Assembly (NCBI GenBank): GCA_934555895.1
Contig: CAKTFH010000002.1
Location: 62,001 to 126,000, forward strand
From: an uncultured Muribaculaceae bacterium
Lineage (GTDB): Bacteria; Bacteroidota; Bacteroidia; Bacteroidales; Muribaculaceae
Direction of reading: 5' to 3'
DNA length: 64,000 bases
Of the stretch, positions 46,062 to 56,430 are shown piece after piece. The position numbers were made by a program, and so were the translations under genes. Position 1 is the stretch's first letter. Every line of letters begins with the position of its first letter. The notes below the pieces were generated by a model that worked only from the letters and a program-made list of their open reading frames with translations, searched no databases and was not told where the DNA came from.

Positions 46062-47375
46062 TTAGAGTTCTGTTGTTAAAATCATATCTACAAGATTAAA
46101 GCGGACTTTGCGAAATAGCATCATGCTTCTTATACCAAGATTATCCTCCTCCATGTAGTTGCCATGCTGTTCGGTTTGAACATCAAACACCGGTACTGTT
46201 ACTGAATTGCCACCAAGGGTAAACGAAGCGTTTGACAATTTATAACAAAGTACCGACCATACTCCTCCAACTCCGGCCATATTGACAGTGTCACTTTCGC
46301 AGTTCGTTGTGAGGTATTCTTTATTAGCATCAAAGAAGAATTTGTTGAGTCGTCCGAACCCTGCATCTCCGCTATCAAGTTTCATTATTTGAGGTTGTCC
46401 ATTAACTTCTGTTTGTGTTATCAGATTCATATCAGAAGAAAAGCACATATTGGGACATTCATTTGTCGGAGCTGCAGTAACCGCAGGAACTTGAATTTCC
46501 TTAGCATCGAAGTCGAGCGTTACATCTTTAAGTTGAAGCATCAGCTCACTGCCAACGATAAATTCGAGTACATCAATATACTTATCGGCTTCGTCATTGT
46601 GACTTCTTATGTCAATGACATAGAAAGGAACATCGTTTACTTTGATATTACCTAACACTAATTCTTTGGCTACAGCATATCGGCCGGCCGATGATGCGAC
46701 GCCGGTAGCGGCAACATCGGCATCAAGGAATTCAAGTCCATAGGCGCGAGCTAATGAATCTGTTATAACATTAACCCCTGCGCCTGTATCAAAAGTAATC
46801 TTAACGGGATTATCATTGATTCGCGCCTCGGTAATCTGCATCAAATATTGCTTACTGCCCTGTTTCCCTGTCGGGATTGTGTCAAACGGAACAATGCCCA
46901 TATCTCCCGTTATTGAAATCTGATATGGAGAATATTGGGTCAGACTTTTGTATTGTGCCGCCATATTGGCATAAGGCTTAAGACTCGTAGAGTCCACCAT
47001 TTGATATGCCGATGATAGTGCTATGGAGAGAAAATTGTATGCGTCTTCGTTTTTACCGACACGGCTCAGGTCCATTGAGTACATGGCAGAACTTTGTAAC
47101 AGCAGGTTCAGGTCAAGCATTTCTGCCTGCGTCTTAAGTAGTTCATCAAAGGACGGTATAGAAATGTCAGGACGGTTAAATCGGTTGCCAATCAGGCAGC
47201 GTGAGAACACCTCTAAAAACGGATTTATCGAATCTTTCGGAGTGCTGTAATAAATATCATGCAGACCAAAGAAATCGGATGTGTTCATGGCCGTTCCTAT
47301 GCGTTCGTCTACGCTTTGTGCTTTTGCGACAAAACAAGACAACACTAATGTAGAAATTAAAATGAGTTTCTTCAT
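46062..47375 (-). CDS. Secreted two-lobed retropepsin-like aspartyl protease
   Basis: 437 residues from the ATG at 47375, with a signal peptide (cleavage near VAKAQ, 20). A helical N-terminal part of about 130 residues precedes the catalytic region. The first lobe has VKITFDTGAGVNVI (Asp196, the D-T-G triad) followed by the flap-like and YGLEFLDADV strands and FIVGSELMLQLKDVTLDFDA. The second lobe has MKLDSGDAGFGR (Asp334, D-S-G). Both catalytic Asp residues are on one chain, as in pepsin-like enzymes, whereas single-lobe retropepsins must dimerise. The substrate is unknown. Base composition is AT-richer than in nagB and dnaG on either side. Confidence 0.75.
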   Translation of the reverse strand: MKKLILISTLVLSCFVAKAQSVDERIGTAMNTSDFFGLHDIYYSTPKDSINPFLEVFSRCLIGNRFNRPDISIPSFDELLKTQAEMLDLNLLLQSSAMYSMDLSRVGKNEDAYNFLSIALSSAYQMVDSTSLKPYANMAAQYKSLTQYSPYQISITGDMGIVPFDTIPTGKQGSKQYLMQITEARINDNPVKITFDTGAGVNVITDSLARAYGLEFLDADVAATGVASSAGRYAVAKELVLGNIKVNDVPFYVIDIRSHNDEADKYIDVLEFIVGSELMLQLKDVTLDFDAKEIQVPAVTAAPTNECPNMCFSSDMNLITQTEVNGQPQIMKLDSGDAGFGRLNKFFFDANKEYLTTNCESDTVNMAGVGGVWSVLCYKLSNASFTLGGNSVTVPVFDVQTEQHGNYMEEDNLGIRSMMLFRKVRFNLVDMILTTEL

Positions 47376-47395
47376 ATATAGTCCGTTTATAACCC

Positions 47396-47403
47396 CAAAG
47401 TTA
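47396..47403 (-). promoter_or_regulatory. -7 box for the retropepsin-like gene
   Basis: TAACTTTG on the minus strand, 20 bases before the ATG at 47375. Confidence 0.55.
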
Positions 47404-47513
47404 CACACTATTTGTGAGACTTTGGCAAGCAGGTGACTACAAAAACGGCATGAGGTCTACGCGGAAGATACAACAGTTGCTTGCCATGCGGCTTTAATAG
47501 GAGGAAAACAACA

Positions 47514-47562
47514 AAAAGAGGTTGCCGTTCAACCAATTAAATTGTTGAAGGCAGCCTCTTTT
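47514..47562 (-). terminator. Terminator of nagB
   Basis: Arms 47514-47533 and 47544-47562 form a stem of about 18 bp with one bulge and one wobble pair; on the minus strand it is followed by TTTTTGTTGTTTT. It lies 26 bases past the nagB stop. Confidence 0.8.
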
Positions 47563-47587
47563 GTCGTTTTATCGCTTTGGAAAGTCT

Positions 47588-48400
47588 TTATTTGAGCTGG
47601 GTAGCGGGGTCGAGGTTGGGAGCTTCGATGTCAAGGAAGTAGCGGTAGGTCTGCACCTTTAGTTCGGCGCAAGCAGCGTCGTCGGCCACGATTATCGAGC
47701 GGGGATGCAGCTGTAGGGCCGAGATGGTCCACATCTGCGATACGCCGCCTTCAACTCCGTGCTGCAGGGCGCGGGCCTTGTTGTGACCGTTGACCAGAAG
47801 GAGCACCGAACGGGCGTCGGTCACTGTGCCCACACCCACAGTGAGGGCTGTCCTGGGCACAAGGTTCACATCGCCGTCGAAGAAGCGGGCATTGGCTATG
47901 ATGGTATCCTGTGTGAGGGTTTTCACACGTGTGCGGCTTGTAAGCGACGAGCCGGGCTCATTGAAAGCGATATGTCCGTCGGGACCTACACCTCCCATAA
48001 ATAGTTCGATGCCGCCATACGATTTGATCTTCTCCTCGAAGCGAGCGCACTCGGCCACAAGGTCGGGAGCGTTGCCGTTGAGTATATTCACATTCTCAGG
48101 CTTGATATCGATGTGTGAGAAGAAATTGTTCCACATAAACGAGTGATAGCTCTCGGGATGCTCCTGCGGCAGACCACAATATTCATCCATATTGAAAGTC
48201 ACCACATTGGCGAAGCTTACTTTTCCCTCTTTGCATAGCTTTATCAAGGCACGATACATGCCGAGGGGCGAACTTCCCGTGGGGCAACCGAGCACAAACG
48301 GGCGCTCTGGAGTCGGGGCGAATTCATTGATTCTTGAAGCCACATAGTTGGCGGCCCACTGCGACATAAGATCGTAATCTTTCTCAATAATCAGACGCAT
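47588..48400 (-). CDS. nagB: Glucosamine-6-phosphate deaminase
   Basis: 270 residues from the ATG at 48400. It converts glucosamine-6-phosphate to fructose-6-phosphate and ammonia. Motifs fall at the same numbers as in E. coli Nag[12 protein letters not shown] for the phosphate loop, Asp72 in FNMDEYCGL, and Asp141, His143 and Glu148 in [16 protein letters not shown]. The frame extends upstream to 48460 but that part has no homology. It is divergent from the NagB-like/PIG-L gene at 48516 across a 115-base promoter region, suggesting joint use of amino sugars. Confidence 0.95.
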   Translation of the reverse strand: MRLIIEKDYDLMSQWAANYVASRINEFAPTPERPFVLGCPTGSSPLGMYRALIKLCKEGKVSFANVVTFNMDEYCGLPQEHPESYHSFMWNNFFSHIDIKPENVNILNGNAPDLVAECARFEEKIKSYGGIELFMGGVGPDGHIAFNEPGSSLTSRTRVKTLTQDTIIANARFFDGDVNLVPRTALTVGVGTVTDARSVLLLVNGHNKARALQHGVEGGVSQMWTISALQLHPRSIIVADDAACAELKVQTYRYFLDIEAPNLDPATQLK

Positions 48401-48486
48401 AAACTGAAACGTGTATTTTAGATATTTTAACTCAACAGTCTGCCAGTAAACTCCGCACAACTGTCAAGCGTTTAAATTAAGATTAT

Positions 48487-48494
48487 TAACTTTG
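48487..48494 (+). promoter_or_regulatory. -7 box for the NagB-like/PIG-L gene
   Basis: TAACTTTG, 22 bases before the ATG at 48516. No matching box for nagB was found on the other strand. Confidence 0.55.
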
Positions 48495-48515
48495 CAAAGA
48501 TACACAAAATAAGCC

Positions 48516-50495
48516 ATGAAAGCAAATTTGAGTTCTCAGATTAAGCTCGACCGAATCCCGCGCCGCTACTACGACACCAAGGACAACATCGAAGCAGCCG
48601 CGCTTACACGCGATGAAAAAATCTACACCCGCATTTTCGAGACACCCGACGACGGAAACGAATACATCGCCCGTCATGTGGCACGCACCATCAAGCAATG
48701 TGTGAACGACAAAGGGCACTGTGTGATGGCACTCGGTGCCGGCAGCGACACCCACGGGGTGTATTCCTGCCTCATCGAAATGTGCTCCCGGGGCGATGTA
48801 AGCTTCAGGGATGTGACAGTGTTCAACCTCTACGAGTTCTTCCCTCAACAGCCCGACGGCCCCTCGACACTCAGCCGCCTGAAGGAGGTGCTTCTCGACC
48901 ATGTCGACATCAAACCTGAAAACGTGCACTCCATCAGTCCGGATGTGACTATGGAGAATATGTTCGACTTCTGCAAGGACTACGAGAATAAAGTGGAGCG
49001 TTGCGGAGGCATCGACATAACTATATGCGAGATAGGCCCCGGAGGATCGCTTGCCCTCAACGAGCCGGGCTCGGTTTCTACCGGCCTCTGCCGTCTGGTG
49101 CTCATAAGCGGAGAGATGCGCCAACGCATTCAGAATTTCTACAAGAGCGACCAGGTGCCTGCCACAGGCATCACACTCGGTCTCGGCAACATACTGCGCT
49201 CCCGTCTGGTTATAGCCATGGCCTGGGGCGAGAACCGCGCCTCAGTGGCCCGCAAGGCCATCGAGGGCCCGGTTACCGACAATGTGCCGGCATCGTTCCT
49301 GCAGCTCCACAACTCGGCCCGCTGTGTGCTTGACCTCAGCGCCGCCGAAGAGCTCACACGTATCTCTCATCCTTGGAAAGTGTCGTCGTGCGAATGGAAT
49401 TCCAAACTCATCCGTCGCGCAATAGTGTGGCTCTGCCGATGCACCGATAAACCCATACTTAAACTCACCGACAAAGACTACAACGACTGGGGCCTCGGCG
49501 AACTTGTGGCCCTCTACGGCTCGGCTTACAACGTGAACATAAAGGTGTTCAACGAGCTACAGCACACCATTACCGGCTGGCCCGGCGGAAAACCCGACGC
49601 CGACGACTCGTCGCGACCCGAACGTGCTAATCCATATCCCAAGAGAGTGATTGTGTTCTCCCCTCATCCCGACGACGATGTCATCTCTATGGGTGGCACC
49701 CTGCGCCGCCTCGTGGTGCAGGGCCATGATGTGCATGTGGCCTACGAGACTTCAGGCAACATAGCCGTGGGCGACGAAGACATGATGCGCTACTTCATGA
49801 TGATGGACAAGATTGCGCCGATGTTCGGCTTCGCGTCTGCCGACTATCTCAAGCTAAGCCTCGATGTGCGTAGCCAGGTGGAGAACAAGAAATCACCCGG
49901 CGACACCGACAGCCCCGAGGTGCGCGAAATAAAAACCATGATACGCCAGGCCGAGGCATCCATCGCATGCAACTATATCGGCGTGAAGCCCGAGAACGTG
50001 CACTTCCTCCGCCTGCCGTTCTATGAGACCGGCACCATAAAGAAAGGCGACCTCACCGAGCGCGATGTAGACATAGTGAAGCGGCTGCTCCAGGAGGTGA
50101 AGCCCCAGCAGATTTTCGTAGCCGGCGACCTCGCCGACCCACACGGCACCCACCGTGTGTGCACCGACGCCGTGTTCGCAGCCATCGACGAGCTGAAATC
50201 GGAACCCTGGCTTAACGACTGCCGTATATGGATGTATCGCGGCGCATGGGCCGAATGGGAAATAGACCACATCGAAATGGCGGTGCCAATCTCTCCCGAA
50301 GAGCTGCGCTTCAAACGTAACTCCATCCTCAAGCATCAGAGCCAGATGGAAAACGCGCCTTTCCTCGGCGACGACGACCGCCTCTTCTGGCAACGTGCCG
50401 AAGAGCGCAACCGCGCCACGGCAATGCTCTATGAAAAACTCGGTATGGCCTCGTATGAGGCCATGGAGGCCTTCGTGCAATACCACCCCTTCTGA
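48516..50495 (+). CDS. NagB-like domain fused to PIG-L (LmbE) deacetylase
   Basis: 659 residues. Residues about 30-300 align with NagB throughout, but catalytic positions differ: NagB Asp72 is Tyr106 (FNLYEF), Asp141 is Gly176 and His143 is Ser178 (IGPGGSLALNEPGS); only Glu148 is kept (Glu183). From about 375, VIVFSPHPDDDVISMGG is the zinc-binding motif of PIG-L/LmbE N-acetylglucosamine deacetylases, with a later FVAGDLADPHGTHRVC providing the C-terminal His region. Hence the deacetylase half should be active and the deaminase half is probably a sugar-phosphate sensor or scaffold. Database entries for such proteins often say glucosamine-6-phosphate deaminase, which the residues do not support. 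Confidence 0.88.
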   Translation: MKANLSSQIKLDRIPRRYYDTKDNIEAAALTRDEKIYTRIFETPDDGNEYIARHVARTIKQCVNDKGHCVMALGAGSDTHGVYSCLIEMCSRGDVSFRDVTVFNLYEFFPQQPDGPSTLSRLKEVLLDHVDIKPENVHSISPDVTMENMFDFCKDYENKVERCGGIDITICEIGPGGSLALNEPGSVSTGLCRLVLISGEMRQRIQNFYKSDQVPATGITLGLGNILRSRLVIAMAWGENRASVARKAIEGPVTDNVPASFLQLHNSARCVLDLSAAEELTRISHPWKVSSCEWNSKLIRRAIVWLCRCTDKPILKLTDKDYNDWGLGELVALYGSAYNVNIKVFNELQHTITGWPGGKPDADDSSRPERANPYPKRVIVFSPHPDDDVISMGGTLRRLVVQGHDVHVAYETSGNIAVGDEDMMRYFMMMDKIAPMFGFASADYLKLSLDVRSQVENKKSPGDTDSPEVREIKTMIRQAEASIACNYIGVKPENVHFLRLPFYETGTIKKGDLTERDVDIVKRLLQEVKPQQIFVAGDLADPHGTHRVCTDAVFAAIDELKSEPWLNDCRIWMYRGAWAEWEIDHIEMAVPISPEELRFKRNSILKHQSQMENAPFLGDDDRLFWQRAEERNRATAMLYEKLGMASYEAMEAFVQYHPF

Positions 50496-50577
50496 CACCC
50501 TTTCACAGGCACATCGCAGGGCGACCGCTACAATGAAAAAAGTGGTGTTAAAACATCGGTTTTACGTTATTATTTTG

Positions 50578-50585
50578 TAAATTTG
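50578..50585 (+). promoter_or_regulatory. -7 box for mutA-mutB
   Basis: TAAATTTG, 107 bases before the mutA ATG at 50692. Confidence 0.55.
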
Positions 50586-50587
50586 CT

Positions 50588-50645
50588 CGTCGGATAAGCA
50601 TAGTCGACCATGAGACTGTCTTTTCCGACGGGCCGTTTTTACGGC
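50588..50645 (+). promoter_or_regulatory. Structured leader of mutA-mutB
   Basis: Two hairpins follow the -7 box directly: CGTCGGA (50588-50594) with TCCGACG (50624-50630), enclosing AGTC/GACT, and GCCGT-TTTT-ACGGC (50632-50645). The first stem starts almost at the predicted transcript end. No cobalamin riboswitch consensus was seen. Confidence 0.4.
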
Positions 50646-50691
50646 GAATACCTTATACCATGTGAATAACTCAAATCATATTTTACTTATC

Positions 50692-52572
50692 ATGGCAGAT
50701 AATAAAGAAAAACTGTTTTCTCAGTTTCCACCTGTAAGCTACGACACTTGGCGTGCTAAGGTGGATGCCGACCTCAAAGGCGTGCCCTTTGAGAAAAAAC
50801 TCGTCTGGCGCACCAACGAGGGCTTCAATGTGCAGCCTATGTATCAGCGCGCCGACATCGCTGACCTGCCCACAGTGAACTCCCTTCCGGGCGAATATCC
50901 CTATGTGCGCGGCACACGTGCCGACAACAACTGGCTCACCCGTCAGGAGATTCTTCCCGCCGACCCCGCCAAGGCCAACGCCGTAGCTGTGGAAGTGCTG
51001 GGCAAAGGCGTCAACTCACTCGGTTTCAAACTTAAGGAACCCTCGAAAGAAAGCATCGCTAACCTCCTTGAAGGCATCGACCTCGCAGCTGTGGAAATCA
51101 ACTTCGCGAGCTGCCCCCGCAAAGTGCTCGACCTGGCCACAGCGCTCGTCGACTACATCAAGGAGAAAGGAGCGGCAGACACTTTCAAGGGCTCCATCGA
51201 CTATAATCCCTTCAAGCGCGCACTGCGTCACGGCGCCGACATCGACACGGCTGAAGTGACTGCCACAGCAATGAAGCTTCTTGAAATCGTGAAGGATGTG
51301 CCGGGCCTCCGCTGCCTCGGCGTAGACTCCGACATGCTTTCCAATGCAGGCTGCTATATATATCAGGAACTCGGCTACGCCCTCGCATGGGGAGCCTACT
51401 GGCTCACCTCGCTCACCGAAGCAGGTGCCGACGCTAAAGAAGTGGGCCTCCGCGTTAAGTTCAACATGGGCGTGCAAAGCAACTACTTCATGGAGCTCGC
51501 CAAATTCCGCGCCGCACGCATGCTCTGGGCCGAAATCGTGAAGCAGTACAACCCCTCGTGCGAATGCGCATGCAAGATGGTGGCCCACGCCACCACATCG
51601 CGCTTCAACCAGACCATCTACGACGCTCACGTAAACCTGCTCCGCAGCCAGACCGAAGCTATGTCGGCAGCTCTTGCCGGTGTGGATTCAATCACGGTGA
51701 CACCCTTCGACACTCCCTATAAGACTCCCGACGACTTCTCGGAGCGCATAGCCCGCAACCAGCAGCTCCTTCTCAAGGAGGAGAGCCATCTCGACAAGGT
51801 TACCGATCCAGCCGGCGGTTCCTATTATGTGGAGACCCTTACAGTTTCGCTTGCTAAAGAGGCATGGAAACTCTTCCTGGAGGTGGAAGACAAAGGCGGC
51901 TTCGCAGCATGCCTTAACTCAGGTGAAGTGCAGGCCGCGGTAAACGCCACCGCTCTTAAGCGCCATCAGGACATGGCACGCCGCAAGGAAGTGCTCCTCG
52001 GCACCAATCAGTTCCCCAACTTCAACGAGATGGCAGCCGCCAAAATTGAAAACGACGCCGATCCCTACGCAGCCCACGACGAAAAGGCCTGCGGATGCGG
52101 ATGCGCCACAAGCGGCGACAACGCCAAGGCACTCAGCACCAAGCGTCAGGCAAGCGACTTCGAGGCCCTGCGCCTTGCCACAGAGCATGCCGCCAACCGT
52201 CCGAAAGCATTCATGCTCACCATCGGCAATCTGGCAATGCGTCTGGCACGTGCCCAGTTCTCGAGCAACTTCTTCGGTTGCGCCGGCTACGAAATAATCG
52301 ACAACATCGGCTTCGAGACCGTGCAGCAGGGTATCGACGCCGCCATGGAGAAAAAAGCCGACATCGTGGTGCTCTGCTCTTCCGACGACGAATACGCACA
52401 GTATGCCCCCGAGGCATTCAAGTTGCTCGACGGCCGCGCCGAGTTCGTGGTGGCAGGCGCTCCCGCCTGCACCGACGACCTGAAAGCCGCCGGCATAGAG
52501 CATTTCATCCATGTGCGTTCCAACGTGCTCGAGACACTTCAGGAATTCAATAACCGTCTTCTTAAAAAATAA
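50692..52572 (+). CDS. mutA: Methylmalonyl-CoA mutase small (beta) subunit
   Basis: 626 residues from the ATG at 50692. It is the non-catalytic partner of MutB in the B12-dependent exchange of succinyl-CoA and (R)-methylmalonyl-CoA. The TIM-barrel domain is recognisable by [36 protein letters not shown] and [13 protein letters not shown]. The C-terminal flavodoxin-like domain ([15 protein letters not shown]) lacks the DxHxxG cobalamin ligand motif, as expected for this subunit. Between the domains, near residue 465, lies an unusual cysteine cluster, [10 protein letters not shown]. mutB follows after 5 bases. Confidence 0.94.
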   Translation: MADNKEKLFSQFPPVSYDTWRAKVDADLKGVPFEKKLVWRTNEGFNVQPMYQRADIADLPTVNSLPGEYPYVRGTRADNNWLTRQEILPADPAKANAVAVEVLGKGVNSLGFKLKEPSKESIANLLEGIDLAAVEINFASCPRKVLDLATALVDYIKEKGAADTFKGSIDYNPFKRALRHGADIDTAEVTATAMKLLEIVKDVPGLRCLGVDSDMLSNAGCYIYQELGYALAWGAYWLTSLTEAGADAKEVGLRVKFNMGVQSNYFMELAKFRAARMLWAEIVKQYNPSCECACKMVAHATTSRFNQTIYDAHVNLLRSQTEAMSAALAGVDSITVTPFDTPYKTPDDFSERIARNQQLLLKEESHLDKVTDPAGGSYYVETLTVSLAKEAWKLFLEVEDKGGFAACLNSGEVQAAVNATALKRHQDMARRKEVLLGTNQFPNFNEMAAAKIENDADPYAAHDEKACGCGCATSGDNAKALSTKRQASDFEALRLATEHAANRPKAFMLTIGNLAMRLARAQFSSNFFGCAGYEIIDNIGFETVQQGIDAAMEKKADIVVLCSSDDEYAQYAPEAFKLLDGRAEFVVAGAPACTDDLKAAGIEHFIHVRSNVLETLQEFNNRLLKK

Positions 52573-52577
52573 GAGCC

Positions 52578-54722
52578 ATGAAACCCGATTTCAAAAATAT
52601 GAACATCATAGCCGACGCCTTCACCGCGCCGGCCGCAGCACCCGCTGCCGGTGAGGAATGGCTCACTCCCGAGCGCATTCCCGTAAAACCCATCTATACA
52701 AAAGCCGACCTCGAGGGCATGGAGCATCTCGACTACGTGGCCGGCCTTCCCCCCTTCCTCCGCGGTCCGTACAGCGGCATGTATGCCATCCGCCCCTGGA
52801 CCATCCGCCAATATGCCGGATTCTCCACCGCAGCCGAGTCGAACGCTTTCTATCGCCGCAACCTCGCTTCCGGTCAGAAGGGTCTCTCGGTGGCATTCGA
52901 CCTCGCCACACACCGCGGATACGACGCCGATCATCCCCGCGTGGTGGGCGATGTGGGCAAAGCCGGCGTGAGCATCTGCTCGGTAGAGGACATGAAGGTG
53001 CTCTTCGACGGCATACCCCTCAACAAGATGTCGGTGTCGATGACCATGAATGGCGCAGTGCTTCCCGTGCTCGCATTCTACATCAACGCAGGTCTCGAGC
53101 AAGGTGCTAAACTTGAAGAAATGGCAGGTACCATCCAGAACGATATCCTCAAGGAGTTCATGGTGCGTAACACCTACATCTACCCGCCGGAATTCTCGAT
53201 GCGCATAATCGCCGACATCTTCGAGTACACCTCGCAGAACATGCCCAAGTTCAACTCCATCTCCATCTCGGGCTACCACATGCAGGAGGCGGGCGCCACC
53301 TGCGACATCGAGCTGGCCTACACATTGGCCGACGGTCTCGAATATCTCCGCGCAGGCGTAAACGCCGGCATGGATATCGACTCGTTCGCGCCCCGTCTGT
53401 CGTTCTTCTGGGCCATCGGCATGAACTTCTTCATGGAGATAGCCAAGATGCGCGCCGCCCGTATGCTCTGGGCCAAGATAGTGAGCCAGTTCAATCCCAA
53501 GAACCCCAAGTCGCTCGCGCTCCGCACCCACTCGCAGACATCAGGATGGTCGCTCACCGAGCAAGACCCCTTCAACAACGTTGGCCGCACCTGTATCGAG
53601 GCCATGGGCGCCGCCCTCGGCCACACACAGAGCCTCCACACCAACGCCCTCGACGAGGCCATAGCACTCCCCACCGACTTCTCGGCACGTATCGCCCGTA
53701 ACACCCAGATATACATTCAGGAAGAGACATACGTGTGCAAGGAAATCGACCCGTGGGCAGGAAGCTACTATGTGGAAAGCCTCACCAACGAGATCGCTCA
53801 CCGCGCATGGGAGCATATCCAGGAAATCGAGAAGCTCGGCGGCATGGCCAAGGCCATCGAGACCGGCCTACCGAAGCTCCGCATCGAAGAAGCTGCCGCA
53901 CGCACTCAGGCCCGCATCGACTCAGGCCGTCAGACCATCGTGGGCATCAACAAATATCGCCTCGACCATGAGGACCCCATCGACATCCTCGAGATTGACA
54001 ACACCGAGGTGCGCAACGAGCAGTGCGCCCGTCTCGAGACCCTCCGCGAGGGCCGTGACGAAGCCAAGGTGAAGGAGGCTCTGGCCGCCATCACCGAATG
54101 CGTGCGCACAAAGAAGGGTAACCTCCTCGACCTCGCTGTAAAAGCAGCCGGCCTCCGCGCTTCTCTCGGAGAGATTTCCGATGCATGCGAGGAAGTGGTA
54201 GGACGATACAAAGCACAAATCAGAACCATTTCAGGCGTGTATTCCGAAGAAACCAAAAACGATCCCGACTTCCTCCGTGCTCAGAAGATGACCGAGGAAT
54301 TTGCGAAGCGTGAGGGCCGTCAGCCCCGTATCATGATTGCGAAAATGGGCCAGGACGGTCACGACCGCGGCGCCAAAGTGGTAGCCACCGGCTACGCCGA
54401 CTGCGGATTTGATGTGGATATGGGCCCGCTGTTCCAGACTCCCGCCGAAGCAGCCCGCCAGGCCGTGGAGAACGATGTGCACATCCTCGGCGTAAGCTCG
54501 CTCGCCGCAGGCCACAAGACACTCATTCCCCAGGTTATCGAAGAGCTCAAGAAGCTCGGCCGCGAGGACATCATGGTTACCGCAGGCGGTGTGATTCCTG
54601 CGCAGGACTATGACTTCCTCTACAAGGCAGGCGTGGCAGCCATCTTCGGCCCCGGTACACGAATCCCCGTGTCGGCAATCCGCATGCTTGAGATTCTCAA
54701 CGGCGAAGAGGAAAAAGACTGA
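52578..54722 (+). CDS. mutB: Methylmalonyl-CoA mutase large (alpha, catalytic) subunit
   Basis: 714 residues. The TIM barrel starts with [24 protein letters not shown] and contains [28 protein letters not shown] and [16 protein letters not shown], all typical of the catalytic chain. The C-terminal B12 domain has [11 protein letters not shown], where His at about 595 is the cobalt ligand of the DxHxxG motif, and [22 protein letters not shown]. With MutA it links succinate and propionate metabolism in the cytoplasm. The pair ends at a strong terminator; no meaB, epimerase or decarboxylase genes are adjacent. Confidence 0.97.
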   Translation: MKPDFKNMNIIADAFTAPAAAPAAGEEWLTPERIPVKPIYTKADLEGMEHLDYVAGLPPFLRGPYSGMYAIRPWTIRQYAGFSTAAESNAFYRRNLASGQKGLSVAFDLATHRGYDADHPRVVGDVGKAGVSICSVEDMKVLFDGIPLNKMSVSMTMNGAVLPVLAFYINAGLEQGAKLEEMAGTIQNDILKEFMVRNTYIYPPEFSMRIIADIFEYTSQNMPKFNSISISGYHMQEAGATCDIELAYTLADGLEYLRAGVNAGMDIDSFAPRLSFFWAIGMNFFMEIAKMRAARMLWAKIVSQFNPKNPKSLALRTHSQTSGWSLTEQDPFNNVGRTCIEAMGAALGHTQSLHTNALDEAIALPTDFSARIARNTQIYIQEETYVCKEIDPWAGSYYVESLTNEIAHRAWEHIQEIEKLGGMAKAIETGLPKLRIEEAAARTQARIDSGRQTIVGINKYRLDHEDPIDILEIDNTEVRNEQCARLETLREGRDEAKVKEALAAITECVRTKKGNLLDLAVKAAGLRASLGEISDACEEVVGRYKAQIRTISGVYSEETKNDPDFLRAQKMTEEFAKREGRQPRIMIAKMGQDGHDRGAKVVATGYADCGFDVDMGPLFQTPAEAARQAVENDVHILGVSSLAAGHKTLIPQVIEELKKLGREDIMVTAGGVIPAQDYDFLYKAGVAAIFGPGTRIPVSAIRMLEILNGEEEKD

Positions 54723-54752
54723 GGCTTATTTCTCCGCTGACATAGCAACATA

Positions 54753-54808
54753 ACCGCCGCCTTTCCGCGCCACGCCACACGGCGGAGCGCGGAAAGGTCG
54801 GTTTTTTT
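54753..54808 (+). terminator. Rho-independent terminator of mutAB
   Basis: Perfect 11-bp stem CCTTTCCGCGC (54760-54770) with GCGCGGAAAGG (54787-54797), extended by outer pairs, then seven T at 54802-54808. Confidence 0.9.
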
Positions 54809-54843
54809 AGAGTGGCAGCCGCCCCGGGATTCATCACACCGAA

Positions 54844-56430
54844 ATGGAATTTACCTCGATTATATATGCCTTATTCCTCATAGCCGTAGTAGCGTTTTAC
54901 TACAGCCCGTGGGCCATACGCGCGTCATGGAGGCAGAATATCCTGCTGCTCGCTGTAAGCTATATATTCTACGGAGCATGGGACTGGCGCTACCTCTCGC
55001 TCATCCTCATCACCACACTCACCACCTACGGCACAGCCATCGCCATAGAGCGCACGCGCCGGCGCTTATGGCTCGTGACCAACATAGTGGTGAACATCGG
55101 CATACTGGTCACCTTCAAATATTTCAACTTCTTCTCGGAAAACCTCGCCTGGCTGATGAAGTGGTTCGGATGGGAAATGGACTGGTTCACCCTCGATGTG
55201 CTGCTGCCGGTGGGCATCTCGTTTTACACCTTTCAGGCCATCGGCTACAGCATAGATGTGTGGCGGGGCGACATCAAGCCTACGCACAATCTGCTGCTGT
55301 TCGCCACCTTCATCGCATTCTTTCCGCAACTCATCGCAGGCCCCATCGAACGCTCCATGGCGCTCATGCCGCAACTGGCGAGAGTGAACCGCTGGAACTA
55401 CCGCGAGGGCGTGCAGGGTTTAAGGTTCATACTGTGGGGTCTGGTGAAGAAAGTAGCCGTGGCCGACCCGTGCGGCGCCGTGGCAGATACATGGTATGGT
55501 GATACCATCGCCTTCGGACCGATAGGATTCAGAGTGTATCTTGCCGGACTACTCTTCATGATTCAGGTCTACTGCGACTTCTCGGGTTACTGCGACATCG
55601 CCACGGGTTCCGCACGCCTGCTCGGCGTGAGACTCAGCATGAACTTCGACCGGCCGCTGATTTCACGCAATTTCCTCGAGCTATGGAACCGCTGGCACAT
55701 AACGCTCACACGCTGGTTCACCGACTATGTGTATATCCCCCTCGGAGGCTCACGCAAAGGCAGATGCCGCACCTACGCCAATGTGATGGTGGTGTTTCTG
55801 CTCTCCGGTCTATGGCACGGAGCCGGATGGGGATTCGTGATATGGGGTGCGATGAGCGGCGTGATTTTCTGTTTCCTCAGATATTTCGGATTCAACAACT
55901 ACCGCCACGCGGCATCTCCTACCCTACGCGACCTCCCGGCTATATTCGCCACCCTGCAGACTTTCGCCATCACCACCATGTGGGTGCGCCTCTCGCAATA
56001 TCCCGAAGTGGCGCTCGACTGCATGTGGCATTATGCCATTCCCATCAGCCTGCTGGCCACCGTAGTATTCCGCATGCTTTTCGATGCATGCCGCAAAACG
56101 GCAATCATGGCCTTCCATAGCCGTGAAACCGACCCGCAGTTGCGCCGACGGCTTTACTTCGGCTTCATGGGCGCAATATTCATAGTTCTTGTGACCATAG
56201 CGCCCGATATTGCCCTAACGCACCTCTATGTATGGACTATCTTCCTGTGCTACGGCTGTGAATGGGCCACCCGCTCTCTCCCGTGGGGCGACTGCCCTTT
56301 CCCGCTCCCCTGCCGCAAGGCGCCACGCCTTGGCTTATACATGCTGCTTTACATGCTTATACTCACCTATGGATTACTCCGCATGCCACCTGTAGTCGAT
56401 GCGACAACGTTCCTCTACTTCCAGTTCTGA
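54844..56430 (+). CDS. MBOAT-family O-acyltransferase (AlgI/DltB-like)
   Basis: 528-residue polytopic membrane protein. Family landmarks are LLPVGISFYTFQAIGYSIDV, FFPQLIAGPIERSMALMPQL, YCDFSGYCDIATGSARLLG, LWNRWHITLTRWFTDYVYIP with LGGSRKG, and LLSGLWHGAGWGFVIWGAMS, whose His is the catalytic residue of MBOATs. It should transfer acetyl or another acyl group across the membrane to an exported glycan. The next gene overlaps its end by 32 bases and encodes a likely periplasmic partner. Confidence 0.93.
   Translation: MEFTSIIYALFLIAVVAFYYSPWAIRASWRQNILLLAVSYIFYGAWDWRYLSLILITTLTTYGTAIAIERTRRRLWLVTNIVVNIGILVTFKYFNFFSENLAWLMKWFGWEMDWFTLDVLLPVGISFYTFQAIGYSIDVWRGDIKPTHNLLLFATFIAFFPQLIAGPIERSMALMPQLARVNRWNYREGVQGLRFILWGLVKKVAVADPCGAVADTWYGDTIAFGPIGFRVYLAGLLFMIQVYCDFSGYCDIATGSARLLGVRLSMNFDRPLISRNFLELWNRWHITLTRWFTDYVYIPLGGSRKGRCRTYANVMVVFLLSGLWHGAGWGFVIWGAMSGVIFCFLRYFGFNNYRHAASPTLRDLPAIFATLQTFAITTMWVRLSQYPEVALDCMWHYAIPISLLATVVFRMLFDACRKTAIMAFHSRETDPQLRRRLYFGFMGAIFIVLVTIAPDIALTHLYVWTIFLCYGCEWATRSLPWGDCPFPLPCRKAPRLGLYMLLYMLILTYGLLRMPPVVDATTFLYFQF

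Noticed and set aside
50586-50691. Possible cobalamin riboswitch before mutA
   Set aside because: The leader is only about 100 bases and has no B12-box-like conserved core; only two simple hairpins are visible.
52539-53531. 330-codon minus-strand frame opposite mutB
   Set aside because: mutB is unmistakable on the plus strand; the antisense frame has no domain or promoter.
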